Assembly: GCA_026545225.1 (NCBI GenBank)
Contig: CM048850.1
Location: forward strand, 28,387,797 to 28,451,796
Direction of reading: 5' to 3'
DNA: 64,000 nucleotides
Origin: Cornus controversa
Lineage: Eukaryota; Streptophyta; Magnoliopsida; Cornales; Cornaceae
The notes under the pieces were generated by a model. It did no database searches. It worked only from the letters and a program-made list of their open reading frames with translations, and had not been told where the DNA came from. A program made the translations under genes and the position numbers. Positions 44,138-56,058 of the stretch are shown here, piece by piece. The first letter of the stretch is position 1. Every line of letters begins with the position of its first letter.

Positions 44138-47100
44138 TGTCACACCCCGATTTCCAACACCTAGATGGACATGGGAAATGGGGTTAATTAAGTTAAACAT
44201 CGACATTTCTCAATAATGATCAAGCCTTGATATCATACTCTAATATCGAGCTGTCACACCCCAAAATTCATGTCACCGGAATCCCCATTCCGATCTCGAA
44301 TTCTGAGAGTGAACCCAATCATTTAACCATTTATTCATTTGAAATCTCATAACCGCAGAAGCATAGTCTTAATTATGTATACATTAGGTATGTGTATATG
44401 CATATAAGTTGTCTTATACAAGTGGGTCCCTCATAGGGGCATATGTGTACTTAAGCCTCAACATTGATCCTTATTGATTACACAGTACAATTAATTGAAT
44501 GTCGAATTTCGATCAATTGAAATCTACGCTCAATCGTAGTACCATTGTAATCACACTGTTTTAAAGTCCAATTCCATCAAACATTTTCCGATAAAAGCTC
44601 GATCAATCAAACTTGTTCGATTAATCGAAGAAGGGTCTTCGATTAATCGAAAAGCATTCCGACAAAGATCCTGATTTTTTTCATACTTATGTAATTTCAT
44701 GGTTCAGCCTTCGATTTAATTTAGCAACGTCCAATTTAACCCACAATATACATAAACGATAAAAAGAATCGAAATTATACAATGTAAAGGAAAATAATCT
44801 AACTGAAAAATAAATCCATATCTCATCCTCAATTGTTCCAAGTGCCAAATGTGGCTCATACATATAATATCCAATACTCATTTCCAAATTACAAGTTTGA
44901 TTAATGCCTAAACATGGCATGTGAAAGCATAACATAAACGATGTTGCACCCACGAATTTTTCGTCGCCATGACGTGTCACGCCCCGATTTTTGACTCCTA
45001 AAAATCAAGGGTGATTAGATTGTCACATCATCATCTCATTCCTCAAATCTCACTAGGTACCATGCTCTGATACCATGTTGTCACGCCCTAATTTTTGACT
45101 CCCAGTTAAGAGTGAGGGAAATAGGGGTAAACGGTGATTATCAAACATCAAACATATAATTTGAGGAAGCTATCTATGCATACACAATTCTGTATGCGTA
45201 TGCTCGTCATAATCATCCTAGTGGGTCCCACATTGGTCTATACATCATATACATACTCATTCCTGATACCAAGTTATCACTATACAGTTCAGTCTAGTTT
45301 CGGTCGGCTGGCACTCCCTTCGGTTAGTTGAACCCAAAACTTGGGTTCAACTGACCTTCAGGTTTCCAATCCTATCGATCGGCTGAAGGATAGCTTCGGT
45401 TGACCGAGCTTTTGGTCAGCTGGAACTTTCCTTCAGTTGTTCGAAACAGGTACCCCATTTGCAAAAGTTCAGGATCTCATAGTTTCAGTCAGCTGCTGTA
45501 GAGACTAAGCGACTGAAAGACTAAAAATGCCTCAAAACTTGATTTTCACAAGTCTATATGCAATCTCTATGATCATACACTCATCTGCAATCTTAAACAT
45601 GATAAAAAAAAAACTACACAAATCCATACATTTGAGGCTCATAGGTTCAAAGTTCATAAATCTCACAATTTCACTCTAAAACCTACATTATCCTTAAAAC
45701 AAAACATCCACAATGATCCATAGAATACGTGGCATAATAAGGTCGTACAAATATAATCTCCAACATTCATACCCATAAATTTATACATAATAGGTTCAAA
45801 AGATCCATCATACATTCGATTCTCAAAGTATCATACATAACGAAGTTCACAAAACATACATTTTCCCAAGAGTTTAAACTATAGAATGTGTGGAATTTAC
45901 ATTTGAAGTTCGTGTACATGTAAAGAACCAAATGTAAAGGCAACACTATAATTATAGTCGGCATGGACTTCTACATACACATGTCCAAAAGGAATCCAAA
46001 AAGAAGTTCAAAATCTACTCTAGAGCTTTATGCCTCATCCTTCATGGGAGCTCTATCTGAAAAGAGGTTGGGGGAGTGGGGTGAGCATACAACTACACCT
46101 AGTAGGAATGATCCATCCAACTCTATCTTAACTCAGGCAGCCATGCATGAATACATATGAAATCTCTACATGAATACATGACAATAATCCATACTTTTCA
46201 CACTTAAAACATACAAGTTATAGAAATCATGAGTTATGCTTCACATTTCAAAATATGACAGTTTATATGAAGTCACAACTCACAATTAAACTCATGCCAT
46301 GTATAATTCAAAAATCAATTCAACTGAGGACTTCTACTTGTCCCAATTCCATAATAAGGGTTTATTCGAAACGACAAACTCTGCTAACCCGATGGAAGCG
46401 ACATCCGCTTGGCCAATTTTTAGGTCTTGCACCATAGGGCTCTATGCCCTTTTAAATTCTCACACATGCCCCAAAAATTACGCTTTTCACATAATCTACA
46501 CTTATCACATAAATGCACAAAATTTATAATTCTCACCAAATGCATAATCTATGTCAAGTTATGCACACACTTTCACCTCGAGCTTGTCACAATAAAAATC
46601 ACTCATTTCATGAAAATCACAACCAATGCATTTTCAAGAAAATGTTCTTCATGCATAAATTCAATATTTAAAATCAAATTTTCACAAAACTCTTCAAATG
46701 AATCCAAAATCACAATATTGCTTTCATAGACAATAACTACACATATGCAATACATAAACTCCAACCAAGACATGTTAGACATTCCATATACATGCAATAA
46801 GATAATATTTTCACAAAATTCTCAAAACAAAATTTCTTGTAACAAGTATGTGACCTAGAGAATCAAAACAAAGAGGAATTTCACACCCCTGCCTCAAATC
46901 TTAAGCTTGGAACCTAAGTCTCCAAATTTATAGCCCTTTTCAACTTGCCAAAAGTGGACCTTGTTCGATTCAAACCAAAGCCCTTGGCCCGAGGAACAAT
47001 CTACCTTTCTTCGGGAACTTCCAAATCAAGGTCTAAAATTTCAGATTCCCGGGCCCATCGGACTGCGTCGGGCCTCATTAACCCAAAAAGTCAAACTTCT

Positions 47101-47241
47101 CCAAATGTTGCCAAAACTTTCCAAAACCTTAAGACAACTCCCCAAATATTTTTTCACAATTTAAACATGATAAACATCATTAAAAATGAAATTAGGGCAA
47201 AAATAAATGGAAACCGGTCAAAATTAGACCTGGTCTCTACA
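44138..47241 (-). mobile_element. Nested minus-strand LTR elements with TGTGACA ends
   Basis: Four LTR 3' ends in minus orientation are visible on the plus strand as TGTCAC(A/G)CCC at 44138, 44252, 44975 and 45079. The last is followed, three bases away, by a primer-binding site. The longest LTR would run on the minus strand from TGTAGAGACC (47241) to GGGCGTGACA (45079), about 2160 bp. Paired palindromic motifs (CGATTAATCG near 44620-44660, GGTCGGCTGG and CGGTTGACCG at 45299-45440) lie near the LTR ends. No coding domains are present, so the element is non-autonomous or reduced to LTRs. The right boundary is uncertain. Confidence 0.55.
45064..45075 (-). promoter_or_regulatory. Retrotransposon primer-binding site (initiator Met tRNA)
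   Basis: The minus strand reads TGGTATCAGAGC, complementary to the 3' end of plant initiator tRNA-Met, three bases after the LTR end GGGCGTGACA. It fixes the orientation of this element and shows that internal sequence once followed. Confidence 0.8.
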
Positions 47242-47994
47242 GGACAATTCCCCCTAGTGGATTTGGGATCGCCAGCTGCCATTCCATTCCATGTATCGCG
47301 ACAGAATTTGTGATGGACCAAAGAAAGAGAGATATGTTCTTGGAGTCACCACCTAACATTGTGTTCTAGTGTGCTAGGTCACCTGAGATGTAAAATGTAT
47401 GTGCGAGCCCGGTTGAATGAGTACCATGTGATCTTTCAAAACCAGATTAGTGAGTCCGGGGGTCTGTTTATGTGTGGGGAAGGTGTTAGGCACCCCCACA
47501 ACATCCGTATTAAATACGGTTACGTAATCCTCATGATGTTTTACTATTTTAAAGATAATTATGTTATAAAAAAAAGGAGAAAAACATGCATATGTATATA
47601 TTAAGAAGGGAAGCAAAAGGGGGGAGGATGGATGGGAAATGTGACCAAACTCGGGGATACTCGAGCTGCCTACGTATCCCGATGAAGGGAATCAATTCAA
47701 ACGTAGTCCAATGACCAGGATTGAATGATCATTGGATGTTTGAAATGGAGATGAATCAAGTATGAAATATGGAGGAAGTGAATATAATGATGAATGAAAT
47801 GAAATGATGATGGTGGTGGGATCGAATCTGGAACTATCTAGACTGCCTACGTACCTTGGGTTATCCACAGATCAAGTCGATCATAGTTCAGTTGAAAGGA
47901 TGCAATGGGTTATAATACCCAAGGACTGCAAATTGATCTTCAAACGAGCGGTGAATGTCTCAATTGAATGCGCCAGGTTTAAGGGTCCCAGTAA

Positions 47995-48472
47995 ACCACC
48001 GGGTTATAGTCACCATGACTCTGGGTTATGGTCCCCGTGACCTTTCACTCTTTTGGGTTATAGTCCTTGTGACTCTGGGTTATGGTCCCCGTAACCCTTC
48101 ACCGTATCAAGTTATAGTCGTCAGGACTCTAGGTTATGGTCTCCGTAACCCTTCCTAAAACAGGATATGGGTTTATGGTCCTCGTGATCGTTCCTTAGTT
48201 GAATGTGAGTTACTATTCCTTGGTTGAATGTGGCTTTATGGTCCCATGACCGTTCCTTGGTTAAATGTGAATTTTTGATCCCCGTAACCCTTCCTAAGTG
48301 GGATCTGGATTTATGGTCCCCATGATCATTCATTGGTTGAATGTAGGTTTATGGTCCCCATGACCCTTCCTAAATGGGATATGGGTTTATGGTCCCCGTG
48401 ACCTTTCCTAAATGAGATGTGGGTTTATGGTCCCCGTGACCCTTCCTTGATTGAATGTGGGTTTATGGTCCC
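47995..48472 (+). repeat. Minisatellite (GGTTTATGGTCCCCGTGACC), left part
   Basis: About ten units of roughly 45 bases share GGGTTTATGGTCCCCGTGACC and CTTCCTTGATTGAATGTG-type spacers. The array is interrupted after 48472 by a solo LTR and resumes at 50984. Confidence 0.85.
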
Positions 48473-50983
48473 TGTTGACCTTAAGATTTCAACCCAAGGT
48501 TATTTGGGTGATTTTGATGATAACAACCTATTGTAGTGTAGATTTAATAAGTTTACTTGAGTGTGCAATTTACAAAGTATTATATTATTTCAAGTATCTT
48601 AAAGGCATTGGACTTCAAAAGGAATTAGAAGAAGATATATGAAGCCACATTATCATGGAACTCAAAGATCAATAATCAAGATCAATGGCAAAGTTGAAGT
48701 GAATCCAAGCCACGTGATGAAAGAACCCAAAAGCTTAAATATTTGAAGATCAAAAGACTTGGGTAGGCTAGTCTTGGGTGAGTGCTAGATTTAATGTAAA
48801 GTTATTTATGAAATAACTTCTTTTGAAAGCTCATCTATTGACCTAGTGGACTTTAGGACCAATGCATATCACTCATATCATATCATGGTTCCTTGGACAC
48901 TTAGAATTAGGCCATGAACTTCACTTATAACATCATGAGGCCGTTGCTATGATTGAGTTAGTTCAAGTCATCATAAGCTTTAGAAATACTCAACTAGTAA
49001 GCTCTAACTAGGACCATATCTTTCAATCATATCATTTATGGTTCTTAGATACACTAACTTAGGCTTTGAACTCAAATGAATCACTATATAAAGTCGTGTC
49101 ATGCATAGTTACTATTTTGGGTACTTAGCGTAGAAATTTGGCTAAGTGTTGGATTCTAGGGGTAAAAACGTAAATATGAGTTTTTTAATGAATCCTGACA
49201 TAAAAAGTCCTGGTAATTGTACCCCATGATTTATTATGATCACATGAATTTTCTCAGTCCCAAATGACTTATTTTGGTCATTCATATTGCACGTTAAATT
49301 GTTATGTCAAAGCTGTGAAAATCCATTTTGTACTAAAACTGAAAAATCAGATTTTAATTCACTTAGAATTTGATTTTAAAACTATTTTTATTGAATCCAA
49401 ATGGGAGGTACTTTACTTTATTACATTGAATAACTTAAAGTAAATAGAAATATAAAGGTTTATATTTCTATTTACTTAAATATTTTCAATGTAATTAAGT
49501 GTGCAGTGTATTAGTGCACTGTGCAGGAGAAACTGGCTGAGTCTGAGAACAGATTCTAACCTGGGGACTTTCGGTCGACTGATGAACCCATCAGTCGACT
49601 GATAGAGGCCTTTCGGTCGACTGAAGGATTCCATCAGTCGACTGATAGAAACTGGAAATTCATTCCAGTAGGGTGTGCAAAACAGGGGAGGTTTCAGCCG
49701 ACCGAAGCATTGCTTCAGTCGACCGAAACAACACTTTCAATCGACTGATGAATTCATCAGTCGACCAAAACCTGGAGATTCAAACTCCAACGGCTATATT
49801 CTTCACTAAACGGCTACCACATGTCTCAAACGGCCATTTTTCTTCCAAAACACTATATATATGAGTGTAAGCTACATTTTGCAAGAGAGAGATACATAGT
49901 GCAATGTAGAGCCAAGAGTAAAGAATAGTGGAGGAGAGAGCTAGAGAGAAACCTACCCATGAGCATAAACTTGAGAAATTCTTGAATGCAAATATTTGCA
50001 TTCTACTTGGTAGTATATCTCTTGTAGGAATCACTATTGAGTCTCATCTTTCTCATCATTCATTGTGATTCATCTTCTATATCTAGAGTTGAGCTTTTCA
50101 TTTGAGATCTTCATATATAACTCTAGGATTTGAGCGTGTATTGAATATCTATTCATTAAGGAATATTGTTGTAATTGTTCCACAAATTCTTATCTACCTT
50201 TGAGAGGAAGACCAAGTGATGCACTTGGTAAGGATGCCCTAGTCATGAGCTTGGCAAAGAAATCTTGGTGAGGAGTTCATTGAGCAAGGAAGCCCAATCC
50301 ATGAGCTTGGCAAAGAAGTCTTGGTGAGGATGTCATTGAGCAAGGAAGCCCAAGTAATTTACTTGGCAATTGTACGGTTTGCTTTCCACCATTAAGGAAG
50401 GCTCTATAGTGGAAACCTCAAGAAGTTCTCTTGAGGCATGGACGTAGGCAAGAGGGGCCGAACCATGTAAAAATCATGATGTCACTTGGTTTGCATTTCT
50501 CTATCTTTAAACTCCTTTATTTGATATCATTTCATTTATTTAAATTCCATATGCTTTATATATGAATGTTATAAGATTATATGTTTTAATTCATATGAGG
50601 AGGACAGGATGAATGCTTGGAGTATTTTGGTTGGGTTGTGAAATTGATTAAATTGTTAATTGATTGAGTAGTTATTTGAGTATCTATTTACTAATCAATT
50701 TGCATACCATGTATTTGACAAATGCACAATCAACATCTCTATATACTACAAGCATTATATGTTGCACTTACATGAACACTTACGTTTGTTGTTTCCACTA
50801 GATCTTTTAAGTGCATAATAGATAGAGCATTCTCAATCCACTTGTCGAATACATAAGTTCACCAAGCATTTGATGAAAATCCATTCAAACTAATTTTTGT
50901 CAAAATATGCTAAATCGAAAAAGTTCCATTGTTTGCTTAAAGTCCCTATTCACCCCCCCTCTAGGGACAATTCTCGGGTCACA
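48473..50983 (+). mobile_element. Sirevirus-type (Ty1/copia) solo LTR, 2511 bp, target duplication GTCCC
   Basis: Starts TGTTGACC and ends GGGTCACA, flanked by identical GTCCC (48468-48472 and 50984-50988). On both sides the same minisatellite continues. The start, the TATTCACCCCCCCTCTAGGGAC string near the end (50947) and the paired palindromes at 49570-49770 all fit Sirevirus LTRs. A TATA candidate (CACTATATATATGAG, about 49850) follows the palindromes. There is no internal region, so LTR-LTR recombination probably removed it. Confidence 0.92.
49570..49770. repeat. Cluster of paired palindromic motifs in the solo LTR
   Basis: Eight GTCGAC-type sites occur as four inverted pairs, for example TCGGTCGACTGATG then CATCAGTCGACTGA about 5 bases later. 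Later pairs are CAGCCGACCGAAG with CAGTCGACCGAAAC and AATCGACTGATG with CATCAGTCGACC. They lie about 80 to 280 bases upstream of the TATA candidate, so an LTR regulatory role is plausible. Confidence 0.85.
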
Positions 50984-51480
50984 GTCCCCATGACCGTTCT
51001 TAAATGGAATATGGGTTTATGGTCCCCATGACCGCTCTTGAATTGAAATGAGTCAATGACTCAAATGAAATGTAAGATGGGTTTAAGGTCCCCGTGACCA
51101 TTCTTGAATTGAAATGAGTTGAAAACTTGAATGAAATGTAATCTCAATGGGTTTAAGATCCCCGTGGTCATTCTTGAATTGAAATGAGTCAATGACTTGA
51201 ATGGAATGTAAGCATTATGGGTTTAAGGTCCCCGTGACCACTCTTGAATTGAAATAAGTCAATGACTCGAATAAATATTTAAGCTCAATGGGTTTAAGGT
51301 CCCCGCAACCATTCTTAAATTGAAATGAGTCGAAGACTCGAATGAGATTTAATCGCAATGGGTTTAAGGTCCCTGTGACCGTTCTTTGAATTGGAATGAG
51401 TCGATGACTTGCATAAAGTTTAAGCACGATGGGTTTAAGGTCCCCGTGACCGCTCTTGAATTGGAATGAGATAAGTCGTG
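50984..51480 (+). repeat. Minisatellite (GGTTTAAGGTCCCCGTGACC), right part
   Basis: Continuation of the array left of the solo LTR. Units lengthen to about 60-70 bases and read GGGTTTAAGGTCCCCGTGACC, TCTTGAATTGAAATGAGTC and AATGACTTGAATGAAATG. The 45-base units of the left part thus grade into a longer higher unit. Confidence 0.85.
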
Positions 51481-51589
51481 GGACTTAAATAAAATATAAG
51501 CGCTATGAGTAGCTCTATGAGCTAAAATGATCCTAGGGAATGTGCCTAAGAATGGAAAGTGTACCTAGAATCCCTAAGGCTTTGACATG

Positions 51590-52215
51590 TATGGAGGTTA
51601 AGCATATAAGCAAGAATTGAACATGTATTAAACAAGTAAACTTGTATTTGAGTATATGAGTATGTATTGAAAGCATGTGTGAAAAACATATGAACATATA
51701 AGCATGTGTAAAAACATGTGAGCATGTGTTGAAAGCATATGAGTATTCATTGAAAACATGTATGAAAACATGTGAGTATGTAAGCATTTATTGGAAGCAT
51801 GTATGAAAACATGTGAGCATGTAAGCATTTATTGAAAGCATGTATGAAAACATATGAGCATGTATTGAAAGCATATATGAATACATGTAAGCATGTATTG
51901 AAAGTATGTATGAAGCATGTAAGCATTCATTGAAAGCATGTATGAATACATGTGAACATGTAAGCATTTATTGGAAATATGCATGAAAACATTTGAGCAT
52001 GTAAGCATTTATTGAAAGCGTGTATGAAGTATGTGAGCATTCATTGAAAACATGTATGAAAACATGTGAGCATATCAACGTGTGAGAATTTATTGAAAGC
52101 ATGTATAAAAACATGTGAGCTTGTCAACATGTGAAAATTTATTGAAAGCATGCATGAAAATATGTGAGCTTGTCAACATATGAGAATTTATGTAAAAACA
52201 TGTGAACATGATAAA
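51590..52215 (+). repeat. Minisatellite rich in CATGTATGAAAACATGTGAGC
   Basis: Many degenerate units of roughly 40 bases contain GCATGTATGAAAACATGTG and AGCATGTAAGCATTTATTGA. ACATGT and GCATGC-like short palindromes make each unit partly self-complementary. Confidence 0.85.
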
Positions 52216-52711
52216 ACATAATTTGAACAATTCGACATGTATTTAAATGAGAAAAATATAAATTAAACAACTAATCATGTTTTGAATGATAATGCATAAA
52301 TTGAACAATTAAGCATGTAAAAAAGTGGACACTTTAATAAAAGTGTCAAAATATGGCATAAAAATTAATAGGAGAGATGGTAGAAGTCATACCTCTTTTT
52401 GAAACAAGCAAAAGGATTTTTATGGATTATTTAATCTTAAAGAAGTATCACGAGAAACTTGAAATGTTCTTTAGTAAGGTTAGTAAATCAAAATGATGAA
52501 AACAAAATTGATGATGCATATGATGCATGAGAAAATGGTTGTGTGTGAAATTTTTGTACACAAAGCCCACAAGCAAGATTTGAATTCTTGTTGATACTTT
52601 CTTTTAAGGATGATTATTTTTGGTGTATCACCAAGCTTTAAACCAAGCAAGTGTTCTTAGTATACAAAGTGAAAGAAAGTAAATAGGGTAGAAGAGCTTG
52701 AATTTAATAAG

Positions 52712-52746
<35 letters not shown>

Positions 52747-52754
52747 AAATGAAA

Positions 52755-52905
52755 AATGACAAGCATTAAAGAGAATTTGAAATTGACAAGTTCAAACATC
52801 GAAGGAACTTGAAATGGACAAGTTCAAACATCGAAGGAACTTGAAATGGACAAGTTCAAATAAGGAAACAAAAGAACTTGAAATGGACAAGTTCAAACAA
52901 GTAAG
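52755..52905 (+). repeat. Minisatellite (GAACTTGAAATGGACAAGTTC), about 34-bp unit
   Basis: Four units of GAACTTGAAATGGACAAGTTCAAACATCGAAG. The core GAACTTGAAATGGACAAGTTC is an imperfect inverted repeat (GAACTTG ... CAAGTTC). It lies 3' of a TA microsatellite (52711-52743). Confidence 0.85.
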
Positions 52906-53069
52906 TTTTGTATAGATATATGTATAGTTTTGTTTCTCTTCCAAACAATACTCTTCTATGATACTCCACAATTGGAGCCTTGAAGTAATGAAGTTGGCCT
53001 TAAAATGTCTCTTTGCAATAGATGTGCAAAGAACATTTTAGCGAAAGATAAAATGAAATAAAATGTGCT

Positions 53070-53312
53070 TAACATTTAAAGACATGAATTAAGATACTTG
53101 AAACATAAATATTGAACAATGAGAGAAAAGGCACTTGAAATGTAAATACATGAATTAAAAGTGCATGAAATGTAAAGACATGAATTTAAAGTGTATGAAA
53201 TGTAAAGACATGAATTTAAAGGATTTGGAATATAAAGACATGAATTAAAAGTGCATGAAATATAAAGACATGAATTAAAATGTATGAAATGTAAAAAAAG
53301 TGCAAAATTGAA
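53070..53312 (+). repeat. Minisatellite (TGCATGAAATGTAAAGACATGAATTAAAAG), 30-bp unit
   Basis: About seven units, nearly regular. Minus-strand reading gives a Ser-Cys-Leu-Tyr-Ile repetitive frame that is not a gene. Confidence 0.85.
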
Positions 53313-54114
53313 CATTAAAGTGGTGCATGGGTGGTGGAGAATATTTTCTCCACCAAACTACCTTCTAAGGAATCCTCATGGCAAGAAGTCTTGGAGATGG
53401 AAGGTTGAAGGTTATGGGGGCTCTAGAGGTGAATAACTATCTAGAGAGAGATGAGAGCAAATATGGATGTAACTCTTATGTCAATTGTTGTTCTCCCCCA
53501 ATTAATGAATAAAGTGGGGGTATTTATAACAAAAGGTAGTGAATGTCATCCATAAGATTAGGGAGAGTGAATGGGAGCCTTTGGATGAAAAATAGAAAAA
53601 GACAAAAAATCGTGTGCAAAAAGTGTATAACGGCAATGAGTTGGTCTCCTCAAATCTCAACCATTTATTTCTGTAAGAATGAATGTGATCCATTTGATGA
53701 GGGAGATATGGGTTGAGAGATATATTTTTTATTGGACGAATGTGGGCTGTTGGATCAGAAAGTGGCAAAAATTGGCTCATTCCTGAGTGAATCCTAGCCC
53801 TCCAAAGTGAATTTTGGATTTGGATGAATAGCAGTCGTTGGATCAATTCAATGTTGGCCATTGATGAAAAATCAAGTTTTTTTTTAGAAATTTCTGAATT
53901 TTTGCGAGAATTTTTGCGAAAATGTGATAGCCAATGGTTAGCTTCCACGTGTCCCCTTCTAGCTAAATTATGATTTTATCCCTTCTATTGGGCAAGAATT
54001 GAGTAATTTTGGAGATCATCTCATTCCTAATGTCATTGTATTGATGTAATAAAATGATGTCATTTTATCCAAAAATGAATTTTCAGATCTGGACAGTGGG
54101 TGTAGCAAAAAGAC

Positions 54115-54450
54115 CATTTTGCCCCTAAAGTAGGGTTTTGGTCAAAAATGTGCCCAGACTGGAAATGTGTCAATATTATAGTGTTTCCTATAATTTTTGG
54201 ATCCTAAAGTGGTGATGGTGAGGTCTGTTGATTGATTTGACAAATGGTTTGTTGGTGAAACTTTTGGATTGACTAGTTTGACCCTAATTTAGGGTTTTGG
54301 TCAACGGGATGTCTAGACTATAAATGTGTCAATATTATAGTGTTTACTATAGTTTTTGAACCTTACGGTTGTGTTGGTGAGGTCTGTTCATCGATTTGAT
54401 GAATGGTTTGTTGGTCAAAATTTTGGATCGACCCGTTTGACCCCAATTTA
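54115..54450 (+). repeat. Tandem duplication, about 160-bp unit
   Basis: TAGGGTTTTGGTCAA recurs at about 54132 and 54292, followed in both copies by TGTGTCAATATTATAGTGTTT and GAGGTCTGTT...GATTTGA. It lies just before the end of LTR-like block B. Confidence 0.8.
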
Positions 54451-54931
54451 GGGTTTAAATGGAATCAAGTGCTCGGGAGGACTTACAATTCCCATGAGTT
54501 GTCATTTTTGAAATTTTTGATACCTTTGAACTCAATGATGAAGTCCATTTCCCATTTAGGGAGATGGATTATAAAATTAATTTTTGAAGATAACCATTTC
54601 ACCCTTTTTGGGGTTTATGCTCGAGGAGGTGGGATCCTAAAACCTGGTATGACTAGTTTAAGATTTGGAAAAGAAATGGGAGGTCAAAAACGGGTGTCTA
54701 CAGCTGCCCCTCTTTGTTTAACTTTGTGAAATAGTGTTTAAACAAAGATGTAGACACGGTCTATTTTTTACCAACAAAGTGCAGTTACTTGGGTTAATTT
54801 TGTGAATGTTTTTGTGGGTGGACTATGTCCCAACGGACGAGGGTGGTCATTGGAAAGGATTTGCCTAAAAACTAAAAATTTTCAAAGTCAAGGGCTTTTT
54901 TGCAATTTTAGAAAAATGCAGGGGTATTTTT

Positions 54932-55495
54932 GTATTTTTTAAAATTCTGCGAAAATTCTCGCAAAAATTTCTATGAGATTTTTCACGAAAGTGTGTAAAT
55001 TCTGAATTTAAAATGGCCATTGGGCCATTTTGTCTGTATTCGACGCATGAAAAAGAAAGAAAAGGAAAAGAAAAGAGAGGAAAAAGTAGGACCAGGTTGC
55101 TCTATCCGTTTTGGATTTTGGCAGTACGTGTGTGTCCACATGTACTCTACTAGTACGATTTCTGTTTCATATTTTTGTGATTTCTCCTTCTATACCTTGC
55201 CAATTTTGTATTTTTTAAAATTTTGCGAAAATTCTCACAAAAATTTCTATGAGATTTTTCGTGAAAGTGTGTAAGTTCTTAATTTAAAATGGCCATTGGG
55301 CCATTTTGTCTGTATTAGACGTGTGAAAAAGAAAGAAAAGAGAATGAAAAGGAAAAGAAAAGAGAGGAAAAAGTAGGTCCGGGTTGCTCTATCCGTTGTG
55401 GATTTTTGGCAGTACGTGTGTGTCCACGTGTACTCGACCGGTACAGTTTATGTTTCATATTTTTGTGATTTCTCCTTCTATACCTTGCCAATTTC
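54932..55495 (+). repeat. Tandem duplication, about 276-288-bp unit, in the leader after LTR-like block B
   Basis: GTATTTTTTAAAATTCTGCG at 54932 is repeated at 55208, and both copies run through AAAATGGCCATTGGGCCATTTTG, a purine tract of AAAGAAAAGG type, TGCTCTATCCGTT, GGCAGTACGTGTGTGTCCAC and TATACCTTGCCAATTT. Each copy contains the near-palindrome AATGGCCATTGGGCCATT. Non-coding. Confidence 0.85.
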
Positions 55496-56058
55496 AACGA
55501 TATGCATGATTGTTAAAATGTGAACATGTTTTTGCTATTTTGAAATGAAAAAAATGCCCCAAAAAATGTTTGAAAAGATGCTAATGGAAAATGCTAAAAA
55601 ATGTTTGACTATGGAACAAAAAATGATCAATTTAGGATTTGACCATGTTTTTTTTTAGCATCGTTATTCACCTTGAATAAACGATGTGGATAGAAAAGGG
55701 GCCCCTTAAAAATGAACTCACTGTTTTTTGAAAAGGACTAATATTCATTAATTCTGTTTGGATTTCTAGAAAAGTTGTCTGGGCAATAGATGAGAATTCT
55801 AGGAAAAATGTTTTGGACATGGCTTTTCCTTAATTCTATTTGAATTTTCAGAAAATCTATTGGATGGACACTTAGAGCAACATTAGGGCACAAAGTGTTG
55901 AGGTTTAGCAAATGTTGAGGGAGTGATTTTGATATTTTTGCAATCTTGCCATGAATTGTGATCCTTATTATTAAAAATTTTGAAAAGTGCAATTGTAAGA
56001 AAAATTCATAATGTATTTTTTATTTTTGCATACATTTGCGTTTTGCAGGTTATTTGCT

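Larger units (their letters stand above)
47290..54702 (+). mobile_element. LTR-like block B (Tat/Ogre-like), host of a solo LTR and several minisatellites
   Basis: Begins near GGAGTCACCACCTAACATT (47342) and GGGGAAGGTGTTAGGCACCCC (47475), the same signature as in block A. It ends GGGTGTCTACA (54702), followed by GCTGCCCCTCTTTG. About 4.9 kb remain after subtracting the inserted solo LTR (48473-50983). The block holds at least five unrelated tandem repeats and no protein domain. Whether it is a single LTR or LTR plus untranslated region cannot be settled here. Confidence 0.45.

Noticed and set aside
47995-51480. Regular repeats that could suggest a CRISPR-like array
   Set aside because: Units are degenerate, spacers are themselves repeated, and the context is a plant retrotransposon; this is a minisatellite.
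56011-56058. Upstream Met as start of the PMD-linked frame
   Set aside because: The bases before 56049 look like a splice acceptor (TTTTGCAG), so the frame probably enters by splicing and the ATG at 56059 is more likely.
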